64,000 nt of DNA, taken from positions 186,001-250,000 of the forward strand of contig NZ_AUEK01000009.1 of assembly GCF_000425945.1 (NCBI RefSeq). Direction: 5' to 3'. Position 1 is the stretch's first letter. Every line of letters starts with the position of its first letter. The notes beneath the pieces are model-generated. The model saw only the letters and a program-made list of their open reading frames with translations, made no database searches and was not told the origin of the DNA. This DNA comes from Candidatus Solirubrobacter pratensis. GTDB taxonomy: Bacteria > Actinomycetota > Thermoleophilia > Solirubrobacterales > Solirubrobacteraceae. Positions 22,600-30,449 of this stretch are shown here, in pieces. The position numbers were made by a program, and so were the translations under genes.

Positions 22600-23838
22600 T
22601 TAGACGAGATGCGGCGCGGTGGCCTCCGTCCAGGCCAACGCCTCGCGGTACGTCCGGCCGATCTCGGCCAGCGCGAGCCCTTGGCGGGCGCAGACCTCGA
22701 AGTGGCCGTTCTCGTAGGCGACCACGGCGTCGAGCAGCCCGCCCTCGGGCCCGTCGCGGCGTGTCAGGGCGTCGGTGGTCCGCGCGTCGAACGGCAGCTC
22801 GGCGAGCACGTCGTCCATCGGCGTGTCCAGCAGCGCGTCGACGACGGAGAAGAGGCCGACGGTGAACGCCCGCTCGGGCTCGGCCCCGCGGCCCGCCAGC
22901 AGCTCGCACAGCCGTGCGCGCAACAGCCCGACCGCGAGCAGGTGGTGCGGGCGGTCGTTGAGGCCGGCGAGCACGAGCAGCATCGCCCACCGGCGCACCG
23001 CGACCGTGCCGAGCAGCATCAGCGCCTGGCGGACCGATGAGATCTCGTGCCGGACGCCGATGAAGGCGGAGTTCGAGAGGCGCACGAGCTTGTGGGCGAG
23101 CCCGGCGTCCTGGGAGATCATCTGCTCGAGCTGCTCGAAGCCGACGCGCGCGCCGGGCGCGACGAGCGACGCGAGCGTGCCGAGCCGGTGCGTCGGCCCC
23201 GAGCGCCCCGCGACGAGCGCCGGCTGCGCGAAGAACAGGCCCTGGAAGGCGTCGAAGCCGAGCGCGCGGCAGACGTCGTAGTCCTCGCGCGTGTCGACCC
23301 CGCGCGCGATCAGCGTGAGCTCGCGCGCGCGCAGGAAGTCGAGCGTCCGCAGCAGCCCGTCGCCGGTGACCTCGCGGATGTCGAGCTTGACCATGCGCGC
23401 GTGCCGCGAGAGCGACTCCCAGGCGGCGCCGGAGCGGAATCCGTCGAGCGCGACCGTGAAGCCCGCCTCGCGCAGCTCCGACAGCACCGCCAGCAGCGCG
23501 ATGTCGGCGCCGTGGTTGCCGTCGAGCCCGACCACGACGCGCTCGGGCGGCAGGGGCAGCGGCCGCACCGCCACGAGCACCTCGCGCGTGAGCTTGACGT
23601 GCGCGGGATGGTCCTCGGCGACGTGCTCGAGCCCGACGTCGGCGACGGACTGCACGAGCACCCGGGCCGTCGCGTCGTGCGCGTGGGCCGCCACCGCGCG
23701 GCCGGAGGACGCGGAGAAGAGCAGCTCGTAGCCGGCGATCTGCTCGTCGCGGTCGAGGATCGGCTGGCGCGCCACCACCACCTCGGCGGCAGCGGCGGTG
23801 TCGAGGACTGGGGCGGTCACATCAAGGACATCGGCCAT
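22600..23838 (-). CDS. EAL-HDOD signalling protein (YuxH type)
   Basis: The 412-residue protein joins a degenerate EAL domain (about 20-215: VVARQPILDRDEQIAGYELLF, TVALDGFRSG, RMVKLDIREV, LIARGVDT, FQGLFFAQP) to an HDOD domain (about 220-400: MISQDAGLAHKLVRLSNSAF, then VRQALMLLGTVAVRRWAML). The catalytic Glu of EAL is replaced (YELLF) and the D-D pair is lost, so it is likely a cyclic-di-GMP receptor rather than a phosphodiesterase. HDOD domains couple such input to regulatory output. ATG at 23838. The 3' end precedes the GC hairpin. Confidence 0.9.
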   Translation of the reverse strand: MADVLDVTAPVLDTAAAAEVVVARQPILDRDEQIAGYELLFSASSGRAVAAHAHDATARVLVQSVADVGLEHVAEDHPAHVKLTREVLVAVRPLPLPPERVVVGLDGNHGADIALLAVLSELREAGFTVALDGFRSGAAWESLSRHARMVKLDIREVTGDGLLRTLDFLRARELTLIARGVDTREDYDVCRALGFDAFQGLFFAQPALVAGRSGPTHRLGTLASLVAPGARVGFEQLEQMISQDAGLAHKLVRLSNSAFIGVRHEISSVRQALMLLGTVAVRRWAMLLVLAGLNDRPHHLLAVGLLRARLCELLAGRGAEPERAFTVGLFSVVDALLDTPMDDVLAELPFDARTTDALTRRDGPEGGLLDAVVAYENGHFEVCARQGLALAEIGRTYREALAWTEATAPHLV

Positions 23839-24140
23839 GACCGCCGACCGGTTGAGCTTCGGTCAGCCGCGAGGGCGACGTCCTGACAAAGTGTCGCGAT
23901 GCGGCTGCCGGTGGCGGCGCGGGCGGTCGTGGCGCGGGGCGCGCATCGCGGCATGCGGCGGGCCGTCGTGGCCGGCGCCCGCGAGCAGCTGCGCGAGCAG
24001 GATCGCGAGCACGACGTTGCGGGCGGCCTCGGCGTGCGGGCCGCGCCCGGAGGAGGCGCGCAGGGCGAAGGCGAAGAGCGCGCGCAACTCGCGTGCGGCG
24101 CGCGTCTCGTTCCCGCTGTGCGGCTGCGCGGCGGCCTCCC
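23839..24140. other. Stretch without a supported gene
   Basis: No frame here has a convincing start and composition. A minus-strand frame (TTG at 24087, then ALFAFALRASSGRGP and VVLAILLAQLLAGAG) looks partly protein-like and follows an SD-like GGGAGG after the 24141 gene, but has no normal start codon near it. Confidence 0.4.
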
Positions 24141-24446
24141 TCAGCCTCGCGTCGCGCCCGGGATGTAGCGCGGCTGCTCGTGCTCGCTCACGCTGGCCAG
24201 CGCGGGGACGCCCGGCTGCGCCGGCTCGCCGCGGACCTCGCCCGTGAACCCGAGCCGCTCCAGCCGCGCGATCTCGCCCTCGCCCAGCAGGCGCGCCGGA
24301 TCGTCGGGCGGCAGGCCCGCGATCAGCGTGCGGATGCGGTTGCGCAGCTGCAGCGCGAAGTGCGGCGTCGAGCTGCCCATCAGCTGGCGCACGTCGTCCA
24401 CCGTGACGGGACGGTTCGCACGCTCAGGCTGCTCGGCTTCGGCCAT
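24141..24446 (-). CDS. Small conserved-looking protein, function unknown
   Basis: The 101-residue protein has a helical core (VTVDDVRQLMGSSTPHFALQ, then LRNRIRTLIAGLPPDDPARL, then LGEGEIARLERLGF) and a disordered tail. Its ATG follows the TGA of the lipoprotein gene by a single base, so the two are co-translated. No family recognised. The helical part might form a coiled-coil dimer. Cytosolic. Confidence 0.75.
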   Translation of the reverse strand: MAEAEQPERANRPVTVDDVRQLMGSSTPHFALQLRNRIRTLIAGLPPDDPARLLGEGEIARLERLGFTGEVRGEPAQPGVPALASVSEHEQPRYIPGATRG

Positions 24447-24447
24447 T

Positions 24448-25662
24448 TCAGGGGGCTCCGGTGTCGACGGGCTGGATCTCCAGCAGGGTATCGATGCGCG
24501 CCTGTACGGCGGCCGCGATCGCGCTCTCGTCGCCGACGATCCAGCCGTGGTTGTAGACGCCGCGCACGGGGTCGTCGGTGTAGCCGGGCTGGATGTCGAG
24601 CAGGTAGTCCTGAAGCGGCTGGGGCAGGACGCCCGCGTCGGTGAGCAGCAGCAGCGGCCCGTAGGTGCCCGAGGCCGAGAGCGCCGCGGCCGCCGCCGCG
24701 TCCTGCGGGCGGCGGGTGGACGCGAAGACGAGGCCGTGCCCGGGATCGACGACGTTCCAGCCGAATCCGGAGTCGGAGTAGCGCGCGAACGCGATCGCCG
24801 TGGCGATCGGATCCCCACCCGCGATCCGCTTCGTCTTCCCGAGCTTGCCGAGCTGGCCGAGCACCGCGTCCGACACGGAGTCCGCCGGCCCGAGCACGTA
24901 CAGCTTGACCTTGCGGTGCGTGCGCAGCGCGGCCGCCGTCTCGGGCGGGATCGCGTCGCGCGTGACCCAGAGGATCGGGTCGCCGGCCTTCGCCGCCCAA
25001 CCGGCGAGCGGCATCGCGTACTCCGGCCGGTCGGCCGAGGCGAGCAGCACGACGTCCGACGGCGCGCCCACCGCGGCCGCCTGCAGCCGGTCCACCGCCG
25101 CCGCCAGCGCCGCCGGGTCGGCCGCCGCGATGTCGGTCGTGCGGAAGCCCTCGACCGGCGCCTTGGTCCCGATGCGGATCACCTGCGCGCCGCCGGCCTG
25201 CTTGGCTCCCGTCGGGGCGAGCCGGTCCAGCGCCGCCTTTGTCGCGTCGGGCAGCTTGTCGCCGCTCGCGAACAGGACGGGCGCCTTGATCGGCGCGCTC
25301 GCCAGCACCGCGGCGGCGATGCCCATCCGCCAGTCGTTGACGTCGACGACGACGACCGCCTGCGGCTTGGCCTCCGGGAACGCCGCGAGCGCGACGCCGG
25401 CCGCGTCGGCGATGGCGTCGCCGCCCGCCACGCGCGTGGTGTTCTTGCTCGCGACGACCGGGTAACCGAGCGGCGGCCCCTGCTGCGGGACCTCGTCGCC
25501 GGTCGCGCCGATCACCGGCGCGTCCGCGGCGGTGCCCTTCTTGTCCGAGCCGCCGCCACCGCAGCCGGCCGGCGCAAGCGCGCAGAGCAGCGCGAGGATT
25601 CCCAGGAATCGCACGGCCACGAGGCTAGTGGACGACCGGGAGATCCGGGCCAGAGCGTTCAT
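24448..25662 (-). CDS. Lipoprotein with cell-wall-binding (CWB2-like) repeats
   Basis: The 404-residue protein carries a lipoprotein signal with lipobox LAPAGC. The mature part has tandem Rossmann-like units ending in repeated hydrophobic strands: PQAVVVVDVNDWRMGIAAAV, PVLFASGDKLPDATKAALDR, DVVLLASADRPEYAMPLAGW and GPLLLLTDAGVLPQPLQDYL. 'V-L-L-A-S-A-D...' and 'P-I-L...L-P-x-x-T...L' are typical of cell-wall binding repeat 2 proteins, which anchor exported proteins to wall polymers. The start at 25662 is the longest; GTG nearer the signal is possible. It is translated together with the small gene downstream. Confidence 0.8.
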   Translation of the reverse strand: MNALARISRSSTSLVAVRFLGILALLCALAPAGCGGGGSDKKGTAADAPVIGATGDEVPQQGPPLGYPVVASKNTTRVAGGDAIADAAGVALAAFPEAKPQAVVVVDVNDWRMGIAAAVLASAPIKAPVLFASGDKLPDATKAALDRLAPTGAKQAGGAQVIRIGTKAPVEGFRTTDIAAADPAALAAAVDRLQAAAVGAPSDVVLLASADRPEYAMPLAGWAAKAGDPILWVTRDAIPPETAAALRTHRKVKLYVLGPADSVSDAVLGQLGKLGKTKRIAGGDPIATAIAFARYSDSGFGWNVVDPGHGLVFASTRRPQDAAAAAALSASGTYGPLLLLTDAGVLPQPLQDYLLDIQPGYTDDPVRGVYNHGWIVGDESAIAAAVQARIDTLLEIQPVDTGAP

Positions 25663-25779
25663 GCGCCAGCTTTGGAACGCGGCTAAAGCCAGGCGCAGTC
25701 AGGACCGATGACGCTTGGAAGTGGCGCCCGCCGACCTGTGGGTGTCAGCGACTGGACATAAGACCGCGGCTTCGTATAA

Positions 25780-25922
25780 CTTGCCGCGCACGCCGAGCCC
25801 CGGTTGGTCTCCGGGGGCGGGGGACCCAAGTTGTTTGGGGCGAATCGCATCCTGGTCGATGCGAAGCGCATGCTCTTTCAGCGCTAGCCCGTCAGCTAAC
25901 CCCGCAGGCCGACGAAAGAGGA
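25780..25922 (+). promoter_or_regulatory. ydaO-yuaA cyclic di-AMP riboswitch
   Basis: The leader shows the family's conserved blocks in order: CCGAGCCCCGG near 25792, GGGGGACCCAA near 25819, TTGGGGCGAATC near 25835, and CTAGCCCGTCAGCTAACCCC then GCAGGCC near 25884-25910, with GAAAGAGGAA before the start. It lies directly upstream of an NlpC/P60-like gene, the usual actinobacterial target. Cyclic di-AMP normally lowers expression of such cell-wall hydrolase genes. The remainder of 25663-25779 holds no gene. Confidence 0.9.
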
Positions 25923-25929
25923 ATACGGC

Positions 25930-26538
25930 TTGTTCTCCCTGCGGGCGCTCGCGCTCACCCTGACATCGATGTCATTGCTGTTCGTTCCTGCCGCCGCGAT
26001 GGCGCAGGCACCGGCACCTTCCGCCGCGGGCGGCGCGCAGTTCCCGCCGCCTCCGCCGCCGATGGTCGACCTGACGACGCCCGGCGCCGTCGCGAAGCTG
26101 CTGCCCGACGGCACGGCCGCGGCCCCGGCCGATGCGCCGCCGCAGGTCCAGGCCGCCGTCTGGACCGCCAACAAGATCCAGGACAAGCCCTACATCTACG
26201 GCGGGGGGCACGGAAGCTTCGAAGACGACGGCTACGACTGCTCCGGCACCGTCTCCTACGCGCTGCACGGCGGTGGGCTGCTCGACACGCCGCTGGACTC
26301 CAGCTCGTTCCTGAAGTGGGGCGAGGCGGGCGCCGGCCAGTGGATCACCGTCTACACGAACCCGGGCCACGCGTTCGCCGTGATCGCGGGCCTGCGGCTC
26401 GACACGAGCGCGGCCGGCGTGACGGCGCGGGCGATGAAGGCGGCCGGCTTCAAGAAGGCGCTCCAGCGCGGTCCGCGCTGGCGCCCGACACCCCGCACCA
26501 CGCGCGGGTTCAAGCGGCGCCACCCCGTCGGGTTCTAG
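25930..26538 (+). CDS. Secreted NlpC/P60-type peptidoglycan hydrolase
   Basis: The 202-residue product starts at TTG 25930 behind GAGGAA and has a signal peptide (ALALTLTSMSLLFVPAAAMA). After a Pro-rich linker a papain-like domain follows: YIYGGGHGSFEDDGYDCSGT with the catalytic Cys, and NPGHAFAVIAGLRLDT with the catalytic His. It cuts peptide cross-links of the cell wall. The C-terminus is basic (RWRPTPRTTRGFKRRH), useful for wall attachment. Its mRNA is controlled by the cyclic-di-AMP riboswitch just upstream. Confidence 0.9.
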   Translation: MFSLRALALTLTSMSLLFVPAAAMAQAPAPSAAGGAQFPPPPPPMVDLTTPGAVAKLLPDGTAAAPADAPPQVQAAVWTANKIQDKPYIYGGGHGSFEDDGYDCSGTVSYALHGGGLLDTPLDSSSFLKWGEAGAGQWITVYTNPGHAFAVIAGLRLDTSAAGVTARAMKAAGFKKALQRGPRWRPTPRTTRGFKRRHPVGF

Positions 26539-26556
26539 CCTCGCTCATCTAGGTAC
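26532..26556 (+). promoter_or_regulatory. Candidate SigB-type promoter of the psp operon
   Basis: GTTC (26532-26535), a 15-base spacer and AGGTAC (26551-26556) resemble the GTTT-N15-GGGTAT consensus of SigB/SigF promoters. It lies 40 bases before pspA, partly inside the end of the NlpC/P60 gene. Confidence 0.4.
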
Positions 26557-26560
26557 CCTT

Positions 26561-26580
26561 GTCGGACCCCAAAGTCCGAC
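26561..26580 (+). promoter_or_regulatory. Small leader hairpin before pspA
   Basis: GTCGGAC and GTCCGAC form a 7-bp stem with loop CCCAAA, ending seven bases before the SD-containing GGGAGG of pspA. It could be the tail of a terminator for the preceding gene or a translation control element. Confidence 0.45.
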
Positions 26581-26595
26581 CATGAGGGAGGTGCC

Positions 26596-27366
26596 GTGGC
26601 CGGCATGTCCGGACGGTTCTCCACCGTTATCAAGGCGAAGATCAATAAGCTGCTCGACAGGGCGGAAGACCCGAGCGAGACGCTGGAGTACAGCTACCAG
26701 AAGCAGATGGAGCTGCTCCAGAACGTCAAGAAGGGCATCGCCGACGTCGTCACCTCCAAGAAGCGCCTCCAGCTGCAGCAGCAGAAGCTCGAGCAGCAGG
26801 TCGTCAAGCTCGACACGCAGGCGCGTCAGGCGCTCGCGCAGAACCGCGAGGATCTCGCGCGCGTGGCGCTGGAGCGCAAGCAGTTCGCCCAGGGCGAGCT
26901 GCAGTCGCTCGACGGCCAGGTCCAGGAGCTCGAGAGCCAGCAGCAGCAGCTCGTCGCCAAGGAGCAGACGCTGCGCACGAAGATCGACCAGTTCCGGACC
27001 AAGAAGGAGGTCATCAAGGCGCAGTACTCCGCCGCCGAGGCCTCCGTGAAGATCTCCGAGGCCGCGTCGGGCGTGGGCGAGGAGATGGCGGACGTCGGGA
27101 TGGCGATGCAGCGCGCGGTCGACAAGACCGAGAACATGCGCGCCCGTGCGAACGCGATGGACGAGCTCGAGGCCTCGGGCGCGTTCGACGACCAGCTCTC
27201 GCTCACCGCGGGGCAGGACGACATCGACCGTCAGCTGCATGAGCTGACCTCGTCATCCGCGGTGGACGACGACCTGGCGAAGATGAAGGCAGAGCTCGGC
27301 CAGGGTTCCGCGCCGCAGGCGCTGGAGTCCGGCGAAGGAACACCCCAGCAGGAGCGTCCCGCGTGA
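26596..27366 (+). CDS. pspA: PspA/IM30 envelope-stress protein
   Basis: The 256-residue helical protein has the PspA core: FSTVIKAKINKLLDRAEDPS at the amphipathic start that binds membranes, YSYQKQMELLQNVKKGIADV, a long coiled-coil, and the C-terminal AMQRAVDKTENMRARANAMD. It oligomerises on stressed inner membranes and preserves the proton gradient. The SD GGGAGG precedes the GTG at 26596. It is followed by pspAA with a four-base overlap and then a two-component pair, which fits an actinobacterial Psp operon. Confidence 0.95.
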   Translation: MAGMSGRFSTVIKAKINKLLDRAEDPSETLEYSYQKQMELLQNVKKGIADVVTSKKRLQLQQQKLEQQVVKLDTQARQALAQNREDLARVALERKQFAQGELQSLDGQVQELESQQQQLVAKEQTLRTKIDQFRTKKEVIKAQYSAAEASVKISEAASGVGEEMADVGMAMQRAVDKTENMRARANAMDELEASGAFDDQLSLTAGQDDIDRQLHELTSSSAVDDDLAKMKAELGQGSAPQALESGEGTPQQERPA

Positions 27367-27641
27367 TCGTACGGATCTCGACGGAGGGCCAGTACCGCTT
27401 GCCCGACGGAGATGCCGACCGGCTCAATGACCTCGACAACGAGGCGGTGGCCGCCGTCGAGGCGGGCGAGGAAGAGCGCTTCCACGAGATCTTCGAGCAG
27501 TTGCTCGAGCTCGTGCGCTCCGACGGCACGCCGCTGGGTGAGGACGAGCTCGAGGAGTCCGACGTGATCCTGCCGCCGCCGGACCTCACGTTCGACGAGG
27601 CGGGACACCAGTTCACGGGCGACGGGCTGATCCCCGACTGA
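27363..27641 (+). CDS. pspAA: PspA-associated protein PspAA
   Basis: The 92-residue protein starts with MIVRISTEGQYRLPDGDADR, the hallmark of PspAA, followed by LNDLDNEAVAAVEAGEEERF and DVILPPPDLTFDEAG. PspAA accompanies PspA in actinobacteria and several archaea; its binding to PspA is inferred from conserved linkage. The start GTG overlaps the pspA stop by GTGA, so translation is coupled. No membrane segment; it is acidic in the C-terminal third. Confidence 0.9.
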   Translation: MIVRISTEGQYRLPDGDADRLNDLDNEAVAAVEAGEEERFHEIFEQLLELVRSDGTPLGEDELEESDVILPPPDLTFDEAGHQFTGDGLIPD

Positions 27642-27720
27642 GCACCTCCAGCTAGCCCCCGCTGGAATCGACGTGGTGGCTCGCCCGCCGGGGCATCCCG
27701 GCGGGCTTACCGTTTCCGGC

Positions 27721-28965
27721 GTGGTCAGCACGGTTCCAGCTCGCACCTTCGCCTCCGAGGCGTGGACGGCGACCGCGTACGTCGCGCTCAGCGGCGCGCT
27801 CGGCACCGTCTCCTTCCTCGTCGCGCTGATCGGCGTGTGCGTCGGCACGCCGCTGCTGATCGTCGCGCTCGCCGGCCTGCCGATCCTGTGGTTCGTGTTC
27901 GCGTTCGACCACACCCTGGCCAAGCTCGAGCGCAACCGCGCCGCCTCGATGCTCGGCGTCGACTTCCCCGTCCGCCGCTTCCCCGGGACGGGCTCCCCGC
28001 CGCGCCGGATGCTCAACTGGATGGGCTCGCGCGGCTGCTGGCTGGAGCTCACCTACGCGCTCGTCGCGCTGCCGCTGCTCGGCTGGCTCGGCGGCTTCCT
28101 CACCTTCTGCGCCTGGGGCGGCGGCCTCGCGTTCATCAGCTTCCCGGCCTGGGGCTGGGCCGCCGCGGGCGCGGGCAGCCTGCTCGGCGCAGACGTCGGC
28201 TTCGCCGCCTCGGCGGTGATCCACGTCGTCACCGGCGTCGCGCTGCTGTGCGCGGCGCCCTGGGTCTCGCGAGGCGTGGCGGCCGTGCAGTTCGCGATGG
28301 CGCGGCTGCTGCTGGAGCCGAGCGACCGCGAGCGGTTGACCGCCCGCGTGGACACGCTCGAGCAGACCCGCGCGGGCATGGTCGCCGCCGCCGACGCCGA
28401 GCGCCGGCGGATCGAGCGCGACCTGCACGACGGCGCGCAGCAGCGGCTCGTCGCGCTGGCGATGACGCTCGGGCGCGCGAAGGCGGCCGAGGATCCCGAC
28501 TCGGCGCGCGAGCTGCTCGACGAGGCCCACCGCGAGTCCAAGGAGGCGCTGGTGGAGCTGCGCAACCTCGCGCGCGGCATCCATCCCGCCGTGCTGACCG
28601 ACCGCGGGCTCGACGCCGCGGTGTCCGCGCTCGCCGCGCGCTGCTCCGTGCCGGTGGCGGTGGACGTCGACCTGCCGAGTCGCGCGGCGCCCACGGTCGA
28701 GGCGATCGCCTACTTCGTCGTCGCCGAGGCGCTGACCAACGTCGCCAAGCACTCGCACGCGACGCGCGCGCGGCTGGAGGTCAAGATCCTCGGCGAGGAG
28801 CTGTCGGTCGAGGTGTGCGACAACGGCCGCGGCGGCGCGGACGCCGACGGCGCCGGCCTGCGCGGCCTGCGCGACCGCGTGCGCGCCGTAGACGGCATCC
28901 TGATGGTCGTGAGCCCTCCAGGCGAGGGGACGACCCTGCGAGTGGAGCTGCCATGCGAGCCGTGA
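27721..28965 (+). CDS. Membrane sensor histidine kinase (LiaS/NarL-type) of the psp operon
   Basis: The roughly 414-residue kinase has about four to six membrane segments in its first 190 residues (LLIVALAGLPILWFVFAF, WLELTYALVALPLLGWLGGF and HVVTGVALLCAAPWVS are clear), matching the 'putative sensor' input domain. A HisKA_3 dimerisation domain follows with the phosphorylated His in ERDLHDGAQQRLVALAMTL. The HATPase_c N-box is VAEALTNVAKHSH and the G-box is DNGRGGADADGAGLRGLRDR. The start at GTG 27721 suits the sensor. Its stop overlaps the regulator gene by 13 bases. The probable input is envelope stress. Confidence 0.92.
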   Translation: MVSTVPARTFASEAWTATAYVALSGALGTVSFLVALIGVCVGTPLLIVALAGLPILWFVFAFDHTLAKLERNRAASMLGVDFPVRRFPGTGSPPRRMLNWMGSRGCWLELTYALVALPLLGWLGGFLTFCAWGGGLAFISFPAWGWAAAGAGSLLGADVGFAASAVIHVVTGVALLCAAPWVSRGVAAVQFAMARLLLEPSDRERLTARVDTLEQTRAGMVAAADAERRRIERDLHDGAQQRLVALAMTLGRAKAAEDPDSARELLDEAHRESKEALVELRNLARGIHPAVLTDRGLDAAVSALAARCSVPVAVDVDLPSRAAPTVEAIAYFVVAEALTNVAKHSHATRARLEVKILGEELSVEVCDNGRGGADADGAGLRGLRDRVRAVDGILMVVSPPGEGTTLRVELPCEP

Positions 28966-29606
28966 TCGCCGAAGACGCCGTGCTGCTGCGCGAGGGGCTG
29001 ACGCGCCTGTTGCGCGAGGGCGGCTTCGACGTCGTCGACGCCGTCGACAACCCCGAAGGGCTCCTGCGCGCGGTCGAGCGGCACAAGCCCGACATCTGCG
29101 TGATCGACGTGCGGATGCCGCCGACCTTCAACGACGAGGGCGTCCGCGCCGCGCTCGTGATCCGCCGCCAGTGGCCGGAGGTGAACCTGCTGATGCTGTC
29201 CCAGTACGTGGAGGAGCGCTATGCGGTCGACCTGCTGGCCGGCGACAGCCGCGGCATCGGCTACCTGCTCAAGGACCGAGTGGCGGACGTCGGCGACTTC
29301 CTCGACACGCTGCGGCGCGTGGCGGCCGGCGGCGCGGCGCTCGACCCCGAGGTCGTCTCGCAGCTGCTCGTGCGCTCCGGCCGCCAGGACCCGCTCGAGC
29401 AGCTCTCCCCGCGCGAGCGCGAGGTGCTGGAGCTGATGGCCGAGGGCCGTACGAACAACTCGATCGCCGGCGCGCTGGTGGTGACCGAGGGCGCCGTCGA
29501 GAAGCACGTGACGAGCATCTTCGGCAAGCTCGGGCTCCCGCCCGCCGACCAGGCGCACCGCCGCGTGCTCGCCGTCCTGCGCTTCCTCGAGGCGGCCGCG
29601 CGATGA
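28953..29606 (+). CDS. NarL/LiaR-type response regulator of the psp operon
   Basis: The 217-residue regulator has a receiver (VIAEDAVLLREGLTRLL; phosphorylated Asp in CVIDVRMPP; Lys in YLLKDRV) and a LuxR-type DNA-binding domain (LSPREREVLELMAEGRTNNS, IAGALVVTEGAVEKHVTSIF). It partners with the kinase upstream, sharing a 13-base overlap, and is expected to activate the psp genes. Its stop overlaps the DUF4097 start by ATGA. Variation in the linker is normal. Confidence 0.94.
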   Translation: MRAVIAEDAVLLREGLTRLLREGGFDVVDAVDNPEGLLRAVERHKPDICVIDVRMPPTFNDEGVRAALVIRRQWPEVNLLMLSQYVEERYAVDLLAGDSRGIGYLLKDRVADVGDFLDTLRRVAAGGAALDPEVVSQLLVRSGRQDPLEQLSPREREVLELMAEGRTNNSIAGALVVTEGAVEKHVTSIFGKLGLPPADQAHRRVLAVLRFLEAAAR

Positions 29607-30424
29607 AGACGGCCTCGCCGCTCTGGCTCGCGGGTGGCGGCCTGCTCGCCGCGTGCCTGACGCTGTGGGCCGGCATCAGCCTCGTGGGCTGGACGGTCGG
29701 CGCGGTCGAGCACGACGAGCACCACGTGCTGCGCGGCGCCGTCAGCGAGGTGCGGGTCGACGGGGCGTTCAGCGACGTGCGGCTCGTGCCGGCCACCGGC
29801 CGCGACGTCATCGTCGACAGCCACGCCGAGGGCTCGCTGTGGCTTCCGCGGATGCAGACGCGCATCGACGGCGGCCACGTGACCGTGAGCGGCTCCTGCG
29901 GCATCGTGGTCTTCGGACACTGCAGCGCGAGCTTCGTCGTGCGCGTGCCGAAGGGCACGCCGGTGAGCGTCAGCGGCGGGGCGGGCGACGTGCACGTGAG
30001 CGACCTCGACGGCCCGGTCGACGTGAAGGTCGCCTCGGGCGACATCGAGCTCGCGGACGTCTCGGGCGACGTGTCGGCGAAGCTCTCCTCCGGCGACATC
30101 ACCGCCCGTGGACTCGGCAGCCGCGCAGAGCTGGAGACCACCTCGGGCGACATCGACGCGCTCGAGCTCTCCTCGGACGTCGTGAACGCACGCGCCGCCA
30201 GCGGTGACGTCACCGTCGACCTGATCGCCGCGCCCAAGCGCGTGAACGCGGCATCCTCGTCCGGCGACGTCGCGATCGCCGTGCCGCGCGGTAGCGAGGA
30301 CTACGACACGCAGGTCGCGACGTCCTCCGGCGACCGCCGGCTCGGCGTGCGCAGCAACCCCGACGCCGGCCGCAGCCTGACCGCGGTCACCAGTTCCGGC
30401 GACGCCTCCATCCGCTACCGCTGA
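29603..30424 (+). CDS. DUF4097 ('toastrack') membrane-anchored beta-helix protein
   Basis: The 273-residue protein has one N-terminal membrane segment (PLWLAGGGLLAACLTLWAG) and then a right-handed beta-solenoid built of short repeats ending in S-G-D: VKVASGDIELADVSGDV, AKLSSGDITARGL, ELETTSGDIDALELSS, RAASGDVTVDL, SSSGDVAIAV. DUF4097 is linked to Psp and Lia envelope-stress operons; its role is probably to sense or scaffold membrane damage outside the cell. ATG overlaps the regulator stop (ATGA). A bidirectional hairpin follows immediately. Confidence 0.88.
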   Translation: MKTASPLWLAGGGLLAACLTLWAGISLVGWTVGAVEHDEHHVLRGAVSEVRVDGAFSDVRLVPATGRDVIVDSHAEGSLWLPRMQTRIDGGHVTVSGSCGIVVFGHCSASFVVRVPKGTPVSVSGGAGDVHVSDLDGPVDVKVASGDIELADVSGDVSAKLSSGDITARGLGSRAELETTSGDIDALELSSDVVNARAASGDVTVDLIAAPKRVNAASSSGDVAIAVPRGSEDYDTQVATSSGDRRLGVRSNPDAGRSLTAVTSSGDASIRYR

Positions 30425-30426
30425 AC

Positions 30427-30449
30427 CTGAATCCCTCTGAGGGATTCAG
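30427..30449. terminator. Bidirectional terminator between convergent psp transcripts
   Basis: CTGAATCCCTC and GAGGGATTCAG form an 11-bp perfect repeat around one base. It lies two bases after the DUF4097 stop and overlaps the stop codon of pspAB on the other strand (30446-30448). Confidence 0.7.

Noticed and set aside
23863-24087. Minus-strand frame with hydrophobic part ALFAFALRASS...AILLAQLLAG
   Set aside because: No normal start codon near an SD, and the C-terminus is low-complexity Arg/His/Pro. Kept only as a doubtful stretch.
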